A stretch of 64,000 bases of DNA from Tubulanus polymorphus (Eukaryota; Nemertea; Palaeonemertea; Tubulaniformes; Tubulanidae): the NCBI RefSeq assembly GCF_964204645.1, contig NC_134035.1, positions 1,938,001 to 2,002,000 on the forward strand, given 5' to 3'. A program made the position numbers and the translations under genes. Shown here in pieces: positions 1 through 12,106 of the stretch; position 1 is the first letter of the stretch; each line of letters opens with the position of its first letter. The notes under the pieces are model-generated. The model saw only the letters and a program-made list of their open reading frames with translations, ran no database searches and was not told where the DNA came from.

Positions 1-678
1 AATCCGCGCATGTTCTTCGCGCGACACCTCGATAAGATCGGGCACACGTCTGGACTGGAACAGGTGAGAATAGACGACCAACTGACTGTCTACATAATTC
101 AATTGAAGAAGAAACCAACTATTATGAAGAAAAACCATGAAACTTTGACCTTTCAGCATCAATAAGTTTTGATGATGATGAGTTTCAATGCGTTAGACAG
201 AATTGAGTTCAAAAGTTGGAACAATTCAGCTGAGAATTTTGAACTTGTATATTTCCAATAGTTTCATTTATGACAATCGCCTAAAGTTTAACACATTGAA
301 ATTGACCCGTCATGTTACTCTTAAGGGTAACGGTGTTACTCTTTTCAAAGTAATTCGTTAGGATTTGGTAATTAGCTAGGTTGGCAGGTATGAGATTCAG
401 AGATTTTCAATTTCAGAGTCAAATTTCAACCCGCGTACTCTATGTAGTTTCTGTGTTTATTATTTCGGCAATATTAGTATTTTACATTTCGTTGGTTTCA
501 GGTTGAGATGTTTTTGTTGGCTTACACGCTCGGAGTATCAATCGAAGTCATCCGTCCACACGAATTCGGCCGACAAGATTACGTGACGTTCTATCAGAGC
601 GGGTTCAGCGCGGCGGCGCCACCTGTCATAACGCTCGTTACCGAAGACGATATACATTACGACGTCGTGTTGCCATAG
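1..678 (+). CDS. OTULIN: OTULIN-like linear-ubiquitin deubiquitinase, last two coding exons (partial)
   Basis: Two exons join in frame: 1-63 (donor GTGAGA at 64) and 502-678 (acceptor TTTCAG ending at 501, stop TAG at 676-678). The first ends with the residues IGHTSGLEQ and the second starts VEMFLLAYTLGVSIEV, which I recognise as the C-terminal part of the OTU fold in OTULIN/FAM105 proteins. These hydrolyse Met1-linked (linear) ubiquitin chains in the cytosol and restrain NF-kB signalling. The second exon ends EDDIHYDVVLP: the histidine is the expected catalytic His and the following HxD supplies the third catalytic residue. Vertebrate OTULIN has Asn there, but Asp is normal in other OTU enzymes. 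The catalytic Cys lies upstream, outside the window, so activity cannot be judged. The protein stops right after the fold and lacks the vertebrate C-terminal PDZ-binding tail. Family assignment is from recognition, not a search. Confidence 0.85.
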
Positions 679-3330
679 AGACAGACTACAATCTCTCGCG
701 GCCCGAAAACATTGTCGTTCAGTTCCATAGTTTTGAACGCTGATTTGGATTTTACAGAATCAACTCTTAAACTCGCAATATGGTCAAAACTCTAAGAGTT
801 AATTAATCTGAGAACTGATTCGATTCATTAGGGTCGAATCTAACTCTAATGATATTTTCGAACTCCTAGAGTTAAGCTGAGGAACTAGGTCCACGTTCTG
901 TGTAGCGCGGTCTGTAGCAAGTCTACTGCAAAAAGTACTGCTTTTTGGAGGGAATTTGTTAAGGCCTTGATTTGTGGTTACTTTTCACACAAAAATATCA
1001 TTACAGGGAGGCTGATCCAGGGTAACGTGTGAGACTTGTACAAGTCCATCAAATTTTTAACAAAGAATATTGGCGCATTTCAGTGCGCCTAATATTGCCT
1101 TTTGGGCATCACATTGCCTCTTGGCAAGTTCTTCGAACTTGGCTTCTGGATCCACCCCTGCAATAGGTGCAGAAAACTGCTACTTTTTGACTACCCGGTA
1201 ATGAATCATCTGCTAAATATTTGTTAGATCATTGGTAATTGTGATACTCGGTGTTATCATTCGCTAAAATTCGAAAAGTGCTACTATTTCTGCACCAAAA
1301 GTGATGAAGAGTGCCAACTTTCGTTTTAAACCTTTTCTGCTACAAACAGTGGTGTGGCCTAGTTCCACAGTTGAGAATCTATTGAGTCTACAATGTGGAA
1401 AATGAACTGGTTTTGTCTCTGTAGATTTGAAATGGGTCGACGTTTTTTGATGAAAGGAACATAACAGCGTAAACAGTCGATGGGTTTGGATTCCATGAGC
1501 AATTTTAAATTTAACTACGATTCGACAGGGTAGACTAGAGAAATATATATATATATCGATATGTCTTTTATACGAGAAAATAGTGAAAATCTTGCAACTT
1601 GCTGTCATTGCAGGTGCAGTTGAACCTCGTTAATACAATTATGTCTAAGATGAAATCTGTTTATTGATTTCCAGCATGTCCCAGCTATAGATATTTATAT
1701 CAATCCAGATTTGGATAATACGACAGCTTCACTTTAGCCCACAAGATTCGTATTAAGGAGGTTCCACTGTACTACCCTACTTTAAAGATAAGTATAAATA
1801 ATGGTACTTTTGATTTCTTTCGCAAAAAAAACGTTCAAAATCATGGGTTGAAATTTTCTATTTGGGAATTGATTTTAGCTTCGATCTCTTAAAGGCAGTA
1901 TATGATATATGAAAACAAGGATTGTCCCGATATTTTAATTGTTTTGCGTAATTCGGTTAAACTTTTATCGAAAAGATCGGAGGACTCAGTTCCATCGTTG
2001 TTGAGTCAGATTCTAAGTGATGAACTGAGTCCTGTGATGTTATTGTTCACGCAATGAATACAAAAAATGGTCTTTTATTGAAATTGAAAGGTGCTGTATT
2101 TTGTTTATGACACTTAGCGCGCTGTTTTGTTGATCGCTATGATATATATTTTTCTTTTAATCCGATGCGAATTCTTAATTTATATACTATAAAACACTGC
2201 CAACTATTCTACTTCAATCATGTGTAAATGATGTATACGTTACCTGCGAAATCCTTCACCTCGGTTCCGCAGTGTTTAGTAACAATTTAAATCTACCCTC
2301 GCGAGTTGAAATATTTCTACCGGGTTCTAGATTTTATTTAAACTGGCAACTGTGGAACGCGAGTCCTGTATCTTTTTCATTAAGTTTGTGTTTAACGATT
2401 ATAATCAGAATTAAGAAACCGATTGTACCACCAACTTTTTTCGTTCGTTTTCCGGTTTTATCGAAATTCTTGTCATCTTGCTCAGTGCCACCTCCTGAAT
2501 TGTGTATTCCTAACTATTGGTACTAGCAATGGTCATCTCTCTTATCGCGGAGAGAGGTTCTAAGCTTGTGAACTACCCAGCACTCGGATGTCAGTTACTC
2601 CGAAGTGTGATGAAGGTTAGCAACGACCTAGATTCACACTCAGTTACCTAATCATTTCGATAAGCAGTTCAGATCATGAATTCTAGCACTGTTGATTTGG
2701 TTTTAACTTTGAGTAATCATTCTTTCCAAATCGTTTCTCTAAATGTGTCAATAATGTGGTGCTGTACTAATAAGTGTTTGATTGTCATGTTTATGCGTGT
2801 AAAGCTAGGTGTAGCTCGGCCTTGCAACTGCCGGCAATGCGACTCCGCAACTGCCAGTGACACCTTGACCTATGCGTCCTTGCGACTGCCAGTGAAGCCA
2901 GTCCCTAACGAGTTGCACATGTAACGCGACCGCTTACGAGGCCTACATGCTCTTTGTGACCAGTTGCAAGTGATCGCGTCGCCAGTCGACCTGTGTCCGC
3001 CTTAAAGTTAGCTAGACGTTTAGTCCTTATGTAAAAATCATATAGTAGAAAATTATGAAGTCGAAAAATAGTTGTGTACAAAAGTGTAGTTGTAAAAAAA
3101 CCTGGCGTTCACTGGAAAGCTTTAACTGAGATTGTAAATATAGAAGATATGGCTGTGATAGGTAAAGTCAGTTTTTCGGTGCCTAGAAACTTTACGTCGA
3201 AACTGTGAGAATTTTTGTAGCGAATTCGAATGTGTTTTTATCGTAGTTTCGATGATATGTTTTTGTTAAATTATTATAGGTGAAAAATATACTGTAGAAT
3301 TAGGAGATAAGTTTCGGTAAAAGCGCCCTC
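679..3330. other. 3' flank of the OTULIN-like gene and intergenic DNA
   Basis: No convincing coding region. The 3' UTR of the OTULIN-like gene must begin at 679, but I see no clean AATAAA to mark its end. 700-900 holds GAACT/GAGTT-rich sequence with internal symmetry (a decayed fold-back element). 2,815-3,000 is a GC-richer patch with several degenerate copies of a GCRACTGCCRGTGA-like motif. An 84-codon open frame at 2,272-2,526 starts on GTG and has no protein-like features. It is probably chance. Confidence 0.4.
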
Positions 3331-3338
3331 TTCCTTGG

Positions 3339-3461
3339 CAGGAATTTGAACATGATGGCATCGCCAAACTCTTCCACGGCACAAAACCCTGCCTGCCGAA
3401 TACCTGGGCAGTTTCTTGCTGTGGCTGATGCTCATGGTGTCATCAGGTTCAAAATCTCTTG
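3339..3461. repeat. Short fold-back element with tRNA B-box-like arms
   Basis: The left arm (CAGGAATTTGAACATGATGG...) and the right arm (...GTCATCAGGTTCAAAATC) are inverted copies of each other and of the better preserved pair at 4,368-4,645. The arms contain a GGTTCAAAATC stretch resembling a Pol III B box. It is probably a miniature element or an inverted SINE pair. Boundaries are approximate. Confidence 0.4.
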
Positions 3462-4367
3462 TCGAAAATGGATGCAGTATATGGGACTGAAAATTTCAAC
3501 CAACCAAAAGAGTCCCGGCGATGCTGCTGTGGCGATAGAGGATTCCACTTGCGGCAAGTGAGGATCCACCAGGTGTGCTAGTGTGCGATAGGACGTATAC
3601 CACTGTGGTAAAAGCTGACCTGACTACGGCTACTATTTGGGAGTAGTTCCTACTCAAAAATATCAAAACACTCTAAAAATCAGAATAATTTCTAGTTCAT
3701 TTTCGATGAATTCTACAATTTCTACTATTTTTTATGTCACTTTTGATGTGAAAACTGCTACAAGTAAAGATTTCAGTTAGTCAGGTCTGTAAAAGATGAT
3801 TCCACTTGCAGCAAGTGAGGTTCCACTAGGTTCACTAGTAGTTTGTGGTTCTTCTGCATTACAATTTCTTCTATTTTATTCAATTGAACGTATGAAATGA
3901 TATTTTACGTATATCATTCACTTACAGTTCATTGTGATATGATATTTCAGCGTATGATGTTTTTGTATTAGTAGTTAGTAATGTCAGCACATATGACTGA
4001 AAATAAGTTGTGGTTTGGTTTTGGTGTTTCAACGATCCCATCGGATTTTGTCGAGTATAAAATCCGATTCGATCTTTTTCTGTAAAAGGAGACAAGGTTT
4101 TTCGAATTATCTTTTTTCGTGAAATGTTTCTGTCAATTTACGATAAAGCTGTCCACGTGTGTGTAGTACACTTTGTCCGAGCTCCTTTTAACTCGTCGGT
4201 AACCTCAACGGTGGGTCTTTCACTATCAGTGTTAGTATTTGAATTCGTAGAAGATTTTAGTAGAAGACGTTTCGTTTCTAAAGTATATTTTTTTATGAAG
4301 AACTTCATTATTATTATGACGGTAATCATAAGGTTACTTACATGTACTATGGAACATCCTCACCTGA

Positions 4368-4645
4368 CAGGGATTCGGACCTGATGGCATCGCTACACTC
4401 AGTCACAGCACGAACCCCTGCCACACTAGACCGGGTGGGCAGCTATATGCACAGGTTTGCCGCGCACAAACTTTTGACTCCAATCAAATTGTAAAATCGC
4501 TGAGGCAAATTTCATGGAAGAACTATAATTGGAAAAACCCAGGCTAAAATAAAACAGGATTTCTAATTGCCAAATTATAACATCATCCAAGCTGCACATG
4601 TTTTGTACCACAGCGAGTCTTGATGCCATCAGGTTCGAATCCCTG
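4368..4645. repeat. Fold-back element with B-box-containing inverted ends
   Basis: Left end 4,368-4,391 (CAGGGATTCGGACCTGATGG, then CATC) is the inverted complement of 4,622-4,645 (GATGCCATCAGGTTCGAATC, then CCTG) with one mismatch in 24. The right arm carries a consensus tRNA B box, GGTTCGAATCC. About 230 bp of non-coding DNA separates the arms. The design fits a non-autonomous element made of two opposed tRNA-derived ends. The same family recurs at 3,339-3,461. Confidence 0.5.
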
Positions 4646-5020
4646 CTGGGGGATGATAACTTTTAAACAGCTTACGGAGAGACTTGATAGCGTTGCATTT
4701 CTCCCAACTGCCGAAACTGGTTTCAGGGATGAATTTATTAAAGTCGAAATGGTAGAACTTAAACTAATCAATTGTAAATCCTAGTTAAGCATCTATAACC
4801 CTGTGTACCTCGCCTTAAGGTTTTGTGTTAAATCAAATATCGTAAGTGTACGATTTTATGTACTGGATCAACGGACATACCTAGCCTGCATTTCTATCAG
4901 TATTCATCATCTGTATCGAGTCAAATATGCACTTGTGTAAAAAAAATACCTAACAATCAAATATTGCTCATGACAACCGCAGGTGTCAATCAGCAGCTCG
5001 GGACCACGCCCTTGACAGAC

Positions 5021-5184
5021 ATTCACCATTCATGTGCTTGATGACGCTTGTGGTGTCTATAAAAGTCTGGCGTTCATCGTCCGTTTGTTAGTTCGTTTTC
5101 AATTGAAAATATCTCGGGTGAAGCACGGACGATTGGAAGATGGTGTCGTATGTCTCGTTGAGGGGAGTCGGGTTCAAGCTGTAA
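5021..5184 (+). promoter_or_regulatory. Candidate TATA/Inr core promoter with very short downstream ORF
   Basis: TATAAAAG at 5,058-5,065 is followed 32 bases later by TTAGTTCG (A at 5,090), the spacing and sequence expected of a TATA box plus initiator. An ATG in good context (GAAGATGG, 5,140) opens a 14-codon frame ending at TAA 5,182-5,184; alternatively a GTAAAT donor at 5,180 could end a first exon. A TTCACCATT motif 17-20 bases upstream of the TATA box also resembles a snRNA-type PSE, and CAGGCTTTCGGCCTTTTTT at 5,206-5,224 could be a Pol III hairpin/T-stretch stop. Pol II and Pol III readings are therefore both open. No gene is recognised. Confidence 0.3.
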
Positions 5185-5224
5185 ATTGATACGTCCTGCA
5201 TAAAACAGGCTTTCGGCCTTTTTT

Positions 5225-7357
5225 CAATTCACTCGGCAGGTGTAACGAGTAATAACCTCAGCCACGATCACATGAGCGTTTTTGGGCCTGAACAACTGGT
5301 CCAATGGCCTGTTTGATACGAGCCAAAAACATCAGACCAGGCCTGACCCAAATTTAAGCAGGTGTCAAGTTATTGCGTTTGAATTGCAACTGGTTCTGGA
5401 AGTGACTCACTTCACTTTGTTTAAGCATGGGCCAAATTCGAGTAGGGCCTGATCCGAGTCAATTTGTGATTGTGGCTCTAATCTATCTATTTAGGCGTCT
5501 GCACGTACCTAGTCGTTATATAGATGATATGCTCTATCATAATGATGTTGATAATTGTAACGTAAGCAACTGAAAGTAAGCTTAAAAAAATCATTTATCA
5601 TTTCGCTTCGAATCTCATACTGTGTATCAACATCATCTACTTAGGGAAGGGTTCATAGCAGTCCTTGAAGGTCCTTAAAGATTTTGAAATGACAATGGGT
5701 CGAGTATCATGGAATGGACTCTAGAATCCTTGGTCATTGAATGGAATCAGTCATTAGCTATCAGTCATTAGTTATCATCTGCAGATCCAGGATACAAGTT
5801 CTATGTTACAGCTCTTAAATCTACTGATTACTGAAGAATGCCTGGAGAATGTTAATTTCAGGATTCCTGGCTTAAGCATGTCCTAAGTCTTGGACAGTAT
5901 GAACCCTGCTAGGGCCTGAAATTACATGCCTTCATCCAGTTCCGCGGTTCTGTGTTGGAATTACCGGGGGAACAACTATGGAACTGGCGCTCGGGACCCA
6001 TTTCACTGTACGAATTAACATTTCATAGGTCAAAATGACGCAATTCAGATTGATGAAACTTAATGAAATGTTAATTTATGCGGTGGAACTGGTTCCCGGC
6101 TTCGAACTATCATCGTCTGTCATTAAAATGAAAGAATGACAACTGAATGTTTGTAAATATAATTGTGAGCGATCGCGAAGTCTTTTTATTTATATCAGGG
6201 GATTTAGAAATTCGATTTGTGCATTTTAGTAGTGAGTAGAATGGTATATTTATTATATTTGAAACGACGTTTAGAGAAATAGCGGGAAGAAGTTGTTTCA
6301 TGTAAACTACGCGATGAGCGCTAGATTCATCACTATTCTATCTCTCTCTCTCTATCGCAATCAGTAGGAAAGCAAGAGACTCGCACTCTCTCCGTTCCTT
6401 CTGGTGCTGTTCGTGTCTGTGAAAACATCGACGACAATATTGTGATAAATTTGTCTAATTAAGATCTACGTATAAAGTGAGATTGAAGTGAAATAAAACA
6501 TTAGAATGGTTACAGTTAGATTCCTTGTTTCGTGTCAATGTTATCGTTCGGTATTCATATTGACTTATCAGTCACTTGCCTGGAAATCAGAGATAACTCA
6601 TTCGATTCTAAGCAGATCAAGTCAGGGAAAACAACATGCATGCCAGGGAATAGTCGAGGAAACTGATTTAGAAACGACTGTATTGTTTTCAGATACCGAC
6701 TTTACCGACCGTGATACACTAGAGAAACAGTCGTTTCTAAAATAAGTTCAAATACGTTAGACAAATTAATTACGTAGCCCCAATTAACTAAACTATGGAC
6801 AATGTGAATGAATGTTGGATTCCGGGTACTATTACTAACAAATTCGAGGCTTGATAATTTTTTTTGTGTTGTCGAAAAAGTTTAATAATTCTTTTACAGG
6901 TTTTCATTTATTGCCATCCAACGATTTTTTTCTCATTACTGGATGTACTAATACTGATGACTGAGACGAATTTGTTTGTAACAGTTGAAATGAGTTCATA
7001 CTCATTCATTATTTGGAACTCTCAGATTCAAACTGAATAAAACCAAAAACCATCGTTCGTATCTGGATGACATTGACTCCGGAGCTGCCAAGATACATAG
7101 GTTTTGAAACGGGAATTCGCTACTCGACCATTAAAGACAAATTGGAATTCTCGAATTCATCGTTCACATGTGGATAAACTACAGCAACCAGTGTTAGAAC
7201 TAATGATATCGTAGAATGGATTCTCGATTTCTGACGATGGCTAAGAAATCTGTTAGGAATAAACTGGTGTATTAGACGAGAAGATACACAATATCCGTGT
7301 ATGAAGATGACGAAAGAAATCCCAGTAGCCAAGATTGAAAAATTCTTTATCAGAACG
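5225..7357. other. Intergenic DNA with small palindromes, no recognised gene
   Basis: Nothing recognisable codes for protein. 5,990-6,027 and 6,064-6,102 form an imperfect inverted repeat (GAATTAACATTTCAT against ATGAAATGTTAATTT). A 79-codon frame at 6,506-6,742 starts ATGGTTACAGTTAG after a CT-rich leader. Its last part (ETDLETTVLFSDTDF) looks protein-like, but it also contains a 15-base perfect inverted repeat (TTAGAAACGACTGT at 6,668, complement at 6,727). I do not assign it. Confidence 0.35.
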
Positions 7358-8362
7358 ATTGTATTTGAGAAACTAGGAATATCCCCGATTCAAATTTACT
7401 CTTAAGCCTAATTCTTTCATAGAAAATTGTTTCTTTAATAGTTTCAGAGCATTTTTTTCTGGTTACAGTGTTATTGGTAGTTGAATGCACTATTTTAGAG
7501 AATAAGATTTAATTTGCTTGAAATTCTTCCTTTGGCATGTGAGCCTATCGCTTTACCGGATGCTAATACATTCCGCTGACAAAAGAGTTCTATCAAAAAT
7601 GTTTTGAAATTCCTTTTAAAAAGATGTTCCCCTTCGGAAAACCTTAGACTATTAAAGAATTATTTATATACAATGGAATCGTATTAAACATTGAACGAAA
7701 TTCGGCTAAGAAAATTTCTTTATTACTCGCATGCCACAGTATGATTGCGAGACTGAGTTAGATATCTACCGTACAGTGCTGTCCCTATGAATTACGATAG
7801 CGGAATTTTTGTGAACTAACATAGTAGCGCAAATTTACCGCCGGTATTTAGATGTCCTTATTACGTACAATACGGACCAGTGTGGCGCCTAATTCTGATT
7901 GAATATGATACTACGAACACGTTCTGAATTGTGTATTATATTGCCTTATTTTTTAGGTAGCATATTTAATTCTTTTTAGCTAAAATTCACTTATCAATTA
8001 ATTATAGTAGAATAACTTATTAATTTATATTTTTGAATATTAATTTATCATCTGAATTGACAAAATGTCCACATTTTTTCTTCGATATATTCTAATTGCG
8101 CGCAAATAATCAGGGAACATACAAACACCTGTCGCACTTTCCCAGACCATACTAGAAATACCCCGATTCAAATTTACTCTTTCAAGGCTTATTCTTTTAT
8201 AGAAAAATTGTTTCGTTCAAACGTTTCATAGCAGTTTTCAGAGTTTGAGAATTTTCCTCGGAATCCGGCCCGCAAATCGGTAATTAGTTCATTCACTACG
8301 GCCGTTCGAAGACTCTGGCAAGTGAATATTATGTTAGTTCACGTTTTCCACGCTGCGATTTT
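7358..8362 (+). repeat. Partial upstream copy (unit 0) of the ~3-kb tandem repeat
   Basis: From ACTAGGAATATCCCCGATTC onward this matches the first kilobase of the repeat units at 12,699-25,215: the GAGAATAAAATTTAATTTGC block, the CGCATGCCACAGTATG block, the left fold-back arm (about 7,771) and the CCGTTCGAAGACTCTGGCAA block. It breaks off inside the right fold-back arm after TTTTCCACGCT and joins a different repeat at 8,363. It carries the A-type variant TAAACATTGAACG. Confidence 0.75.
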
Positions 8363-8600
8363 TTTTTCACACCAGGTCCGCCATTTTGCTTCTACATGTG
8401 ACATGCTATCACGTGATCTTAACATGTAAACGCAATAACTACCGGTATACATAAAACACGTAATCCTTATAAAACAGGAATAAGTTGAATAACTACACCC
8501 ACTAAGTAACAAAACGAGAATTGGAGTCTAGAATATAATCCTTAATTATAATGTTAATAAAATTGGGGAATTATATGCTCAATTTTATTAATTATAATTT
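8363..8600 (+). repeat. Dispersed repeat B, copy 1
   Basis: Starts at TTTTTTTTCACACCAGGTCC and is about 90% alike to 12,330-12,560 through CATGTAAACGCAA, CGGTATACATAAAACACG and GGAGTCTAGAATATAATC. Here it follows the truncated unit 0; at 12,330 it lies just before unit 1. Its tail (TTATAATGTTAATAAAATTG against CAATTTTATTAATTATAA) forms a long AT-rich hairpin. It is non-coding, probably a transposon fragment. Confidence 0.6.
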
Positions 8601-8792
8601 ATACTGAAGTAGACACCGCGTGTAGAAGATGCTGTCCTCAATTATGCCAGATCCCAAAGAGCCCCAAGTCTAGACTTTTGTGTCCTTGTAAATAAAAAAT
8701 TATACGGGGGTTTATCCTCTTAGCCTCTGCAGGGAATGAAGTCTACGTCCTTGAGCTCCTTCTGAAGGACCAAAAATAAATACAGGCCTCTC

Positions 8793-9040
8793 CATAGGCG
8801 TTGCTAGGATTTTTTTATGGGGGTCCGAATATCGGAAATTTGGATGAATCTAGTAAGGCAGCCAAGCTGCCTTTGACGAGGACCGAAGGTCCGAGGTCCC
8901 TATGGGGGGTTTGGGGTTCTTCCCCCAAGAAAATTTTGAAAATTAGGAGCGATTCAAAGCGTTTTCCCGCCACCTTGAGTGATTACCTTGTGGAAAAAAC
9001 ACGAGCTTTTATATAGTAAAAAATGAAGAAACCTAGCCGA
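8793..9040 (+). mobile_element. Truncated MITE of the CATAGGCG family
   Basis: Begins CATAGGCGTTGCTAGGATTT and carries the TTTGGGGTTCTTCCCCCAAG segment typical of this group. A complete relative with both ends is at 50,613-50,887. I do not find the matching right end here, so the copy is probably truncated. The 71-codon frame inside it is not a gene. Confidence 0.45.
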
Positions 9041-10838
9041 AAAAGGGGGTTCGTTCACACCTATGCTCTCTGCTGCCACCAGACTTCATCACCACTCATA
9101 AGTCAGAAATTTATCACAACTCAAACATTTATTTGCTAAACAAACAAGCCCAATCCTGGGTTTCCACACAATTTGTCAAAGAAAATATTTATGAAAATGT
9201 AATACAAAATTAATTATTTATTTACAAATACTGGTAGGGATCAGCAGTATGACAGCCTCAGATTGTCACGAAGAGAGACAAATTATTATATTGAAATCTT
9301 TACATATTATACTAATACATAAGAAACTATTTTATATATTTTGATAATACAGCAGAGAGAATGAGACTTAAGAGTGAGACTTAAATGATTATTGCAGTAT
9401 CTATATACGGGGTGCAGCAAGTTTTGTAACTAAAACTAACAGATTTGTCATAATTTGTCTGAATTTGGCGAGCATTTTTTTAACCGATCATCCGCTCTGC
9501 TAGCCATGAGGCTTGCGTCAGGGTGAAAGTATTAATATTCTGACACTCAATACATTTTTTCCTTACACTTTCTAAACTTCCTTCCGCGAAGCGACGTCTA
9601 AGGCTGGCTTCATGTCGACGCCTAGACCAACGCAACCGGCCGGATAATCGCCGATCAGCGCCACATAACCTCAGCGTTTTCAAACTTCCAAGCATTTTCA
9701 AACTTCAAAAGAAAAGATGCCATTGACCGCAATTCAAGAATGGCCAGTGACCTACCTGCAATACCTTTTGAAATCATTCCCCGAAGCTTTTGTTATTGGT
9801 GATGCAACCAATCACCGGCTATGAATTTTAAGGGGTCAGTTAAAAACTGGTGGGCGCTCCTACAAGTTGTCATTACACTTGGAAATTCTACACGGCGAAG
9901 AAGTCTCTGTCGCTGGTTATTGCTCAGATAGGACACATTTTAGAAAAAGAGAATTTTCATTAGATTATAACAAACGCAGCTGAGCTGATAAACTATTTAT
10001 TATTAATACAACTGGATTTTGGCAGCAGGACACGGAATTTAAATATGACTTTAAGATTGACTCTTAAATAAAAGGATTACATTTTCACGGTTGCTGTAAG
10101 GTAGGTGGAACATTTATTTAACATTAGCGGTCGAAATTATGTTTTATAGGTTTAGATTTAGGAAAAAATAGTTGCACTTTAGGTTAGGGTTAGGTTAGGT
10201 TTAATTAACAGGTATCGGTAGCCAGTGTTACAGCTTCATGGAAGATACAACAGACTCGCCTACTGATGAAAGAGCGGTTCGAATTGAATAAGGTAGGACG
10301 TATTTCAGCGTGGACTTATCAACTTCAGTTGATACGTCCATGATTTCAGTGAGAAGAAAAAGACCCCCCGAGCCACAGAAGATCGAACCCGAAGTTGAAT
10401 GATGATGACAGAGTGGCTTGAAAAAATTCAGGTGCGACTTGTATGATATGTCTAATAGTTCTTGTAGATCAATAGAATTGATGTTAGTTCTAACTAGTTA
10501 TTTGACCCCCCAATTAAAACATAATTTCAACCGTTAATTCTTAGGTATTTTGAATATATTTCCAACGCCCCCCACCCTTAAAACGAAGCTTCCACGATTT
10601 TGTGAGTAAAGCGTGACTATGGTAGGATGAGGAATTGACGATTTGGACTTGACAACTTTTTTCTACATAATAGAAACTACATAAACGTTAAGACATGAAG
10701 AGCTAGGGGGGTTGGACTATTAACCCCCCCAAAATACGAACAGAAAACAGTGTGATACAAATATAAAACAATAGACAAATATACACTAATACAATATTAC
10801 ACATTAAATGATAGAATTAAATTTTTCATGTGCCATTT
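9041..10838. other. Intergenic DNA, no recognised gene
   Basis: Mostly featureless AT-rich sequence. Minor structures are an interstitial telomere-like run TTAGGTTAGGGTTAGGTTAG at 10,182-10,201; a hairpin GGACTTATCAACT/AGTTGATACGTCC at 10,310-10,340; and an 8-bp GGGGGGTT/AACCCCCC hairpin at 10,706-10,729. Confidence 0.4.
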
Positions 10839-11085
10839 TATTTTGAAGTAACCTCGCGCCATTTTTTCGAAGTCTCATCTCGCACCATTTTATTTTAAAG
10901 TCTCATCTCGCGCCATTTTATTTCGAAGTCTCATCTCGCGCCAATTTATTTTGAAGTCATCTCGCGCCATTTTATTTTGAAGTCTCATCTCGCGCCATGT
11001 TATTTTTCATCTCGCGCCATTTTATTTTGAGGTTATCTCGCGCCATTTTATTTTTAAGTAATTTCGCGCAATTTTGTCTTTTTGC
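10839..11085 (+). repeat. Minisatellite, ~28-30 bp unit, about 8 copies
   Basis: Degenerate tandem copies of TCTCATCTCGCGCCATTTTA followed by TTTTGAAG, with lengths from about 20 to 31 bases. The CTCGCGCCATTTTATTT core is the most constant part. It is non-coding, and no function is implied. Confidence 0.8.
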
Positions 11086-11149
11086 GCATCCCAGATACAT
11101 CACTTATTTTGTTGTTCTGTAATTAATCATATATCAACTCACTCAGTTA

Positions 11150-11325
11150 TGTATTGTAATATATGTATTGTATTATGTATTGTATTATGTATTGTACCAT
11201 GTATTATATTATGTATTGTATTGTATTATGTATTTTACCATATATTGTAATATGATATGTATTGTACCATGTATTGTATTATGTATTGTAATATGTATTG
11301 TATTATGTATTTGTAATTACTCTTC
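11150..11325 (+). repeat. TATGTATTGTAT-type minisatellite
   Basis: About 14 copies of a 10-13-base unit around TATGTATTGTAT, with ACCATGTATTG variants. It lies directly upstream of the TATA/AATAAA module at 11,355-11,402. Confidence 0.75.
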
Positions 11326-11445
11326 CAACTCGGTTCTCTCTAATTAGTGTCAGTCTGCCTATAAATACTGATTAGTAGCGAAAGCTTGTGCGTCAAATAA
11401 ACCTATATTGTATACTTATACTTGTCTCGTTATAATTATTCTAAA
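11326..11445 (+). mobile_element. LTR-like transcription module (possible solo-LTR fragment)
   Basis: GCCTATAAATACTG (TATA box near 11,360), then AAATAAACC (poly(A) signal at 11,395-11,400) and a T/A-rich end CTTGTCTCGTTATAATTATT. A TATA box only about 35 bases ahead of a poly(A) signal is the compact arrangement seen in the R region of LTR retrotransposons. I found no second LTR, primer-binding site or coding region here, and the 5' boundary is unclear. Confidence 0.35.
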
Positions 11446-11940
11446 CCCGGTTTATACCCCAGGCTCCTCTACGGAATAAGGGAACATCGTGTTTTAATTC
11501 CTGATTCGGACCCACTGTCGCAGCCTTCGTCAGTGGACACAGGACAACTCGGGCTGGATTCGAACCACTGAAAGCAGCAGGCCCATTTCTCTTGGACATT
11601 GAGGAAAACTTCTAAGACAAAGATTCGATTTTCAGCCTTCTTCGACGAAGAGAACTTCAGTGGGACAATACTCAGAATTCGAACTTGTGGAATGAACCTG
11701 TTTCGGAATTTTCTGCGAAGCTTCATTTTTCTAGAGGAAAATAAATCAATTTCATATCGGTAACTATTACGACGAGTAATAGGAAAAATTGTGCCGAAAT
11801 TGAGAGTATTGAAACAAACACAGCTAACCTACACGGCTGTCTGGAATCAGTTGTTTCGGGATGAAAAATTTGCAGAAAATTCCGAAACATTTTCATTCCA
11901 TCACGAGGAGACTGAAATTGACTGGTGACCCGCGTACGCT
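11446..11940. other. Intergenic DNA, no recognised gene
   Basis: Contains an 85-codon minus-strand frame (11,469-11,726) without recognisable motifs. I do not consider it coding. Confidence 0.35.
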
Positions 11941-12106
11941 GGGCGAACTTTGGTTATCGGAGTTAGTCGCGACTATAGTCGAACTAAGTGAAACCGAATA
12001 ATGTCAGTTAGTCGGAACCATAGTCTGGAAATAGTTCGGAAATAAAGCGCATTCGGTTATTAGTTCCGACCACTAGTCGACTAGATACGAGAACTGAATT
12101 TGGCCC
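11941..12106. mobile_element. MITE, GGGCGAACTTTGG family, copy 1
   Basis: Left end GGGCGAACTTTGGTTATCGG...AGTTAGTCG is the inverted complement of the right end GTCGACTAGATACGAGAACTG...TTGGCCC. The interior repeats AGTCG/CGACT motifs. A second, larger member with the same ends lies at 53,116-53,339. Confidence 0.55.

Noticed and set aside
6948-6985. Hammerhead-like CTGATGACTGAGACGAA
   Set aside because: The core would need GAAA after stem II; here it is GAAT with a stem of at most three pairs and no outer stems.
10182-10201. Telomere (TTAGG/TTAGGG) array
   Set aside because: Only about four degenerate repeats inside ordinary DNA; at most an interstitial trace.
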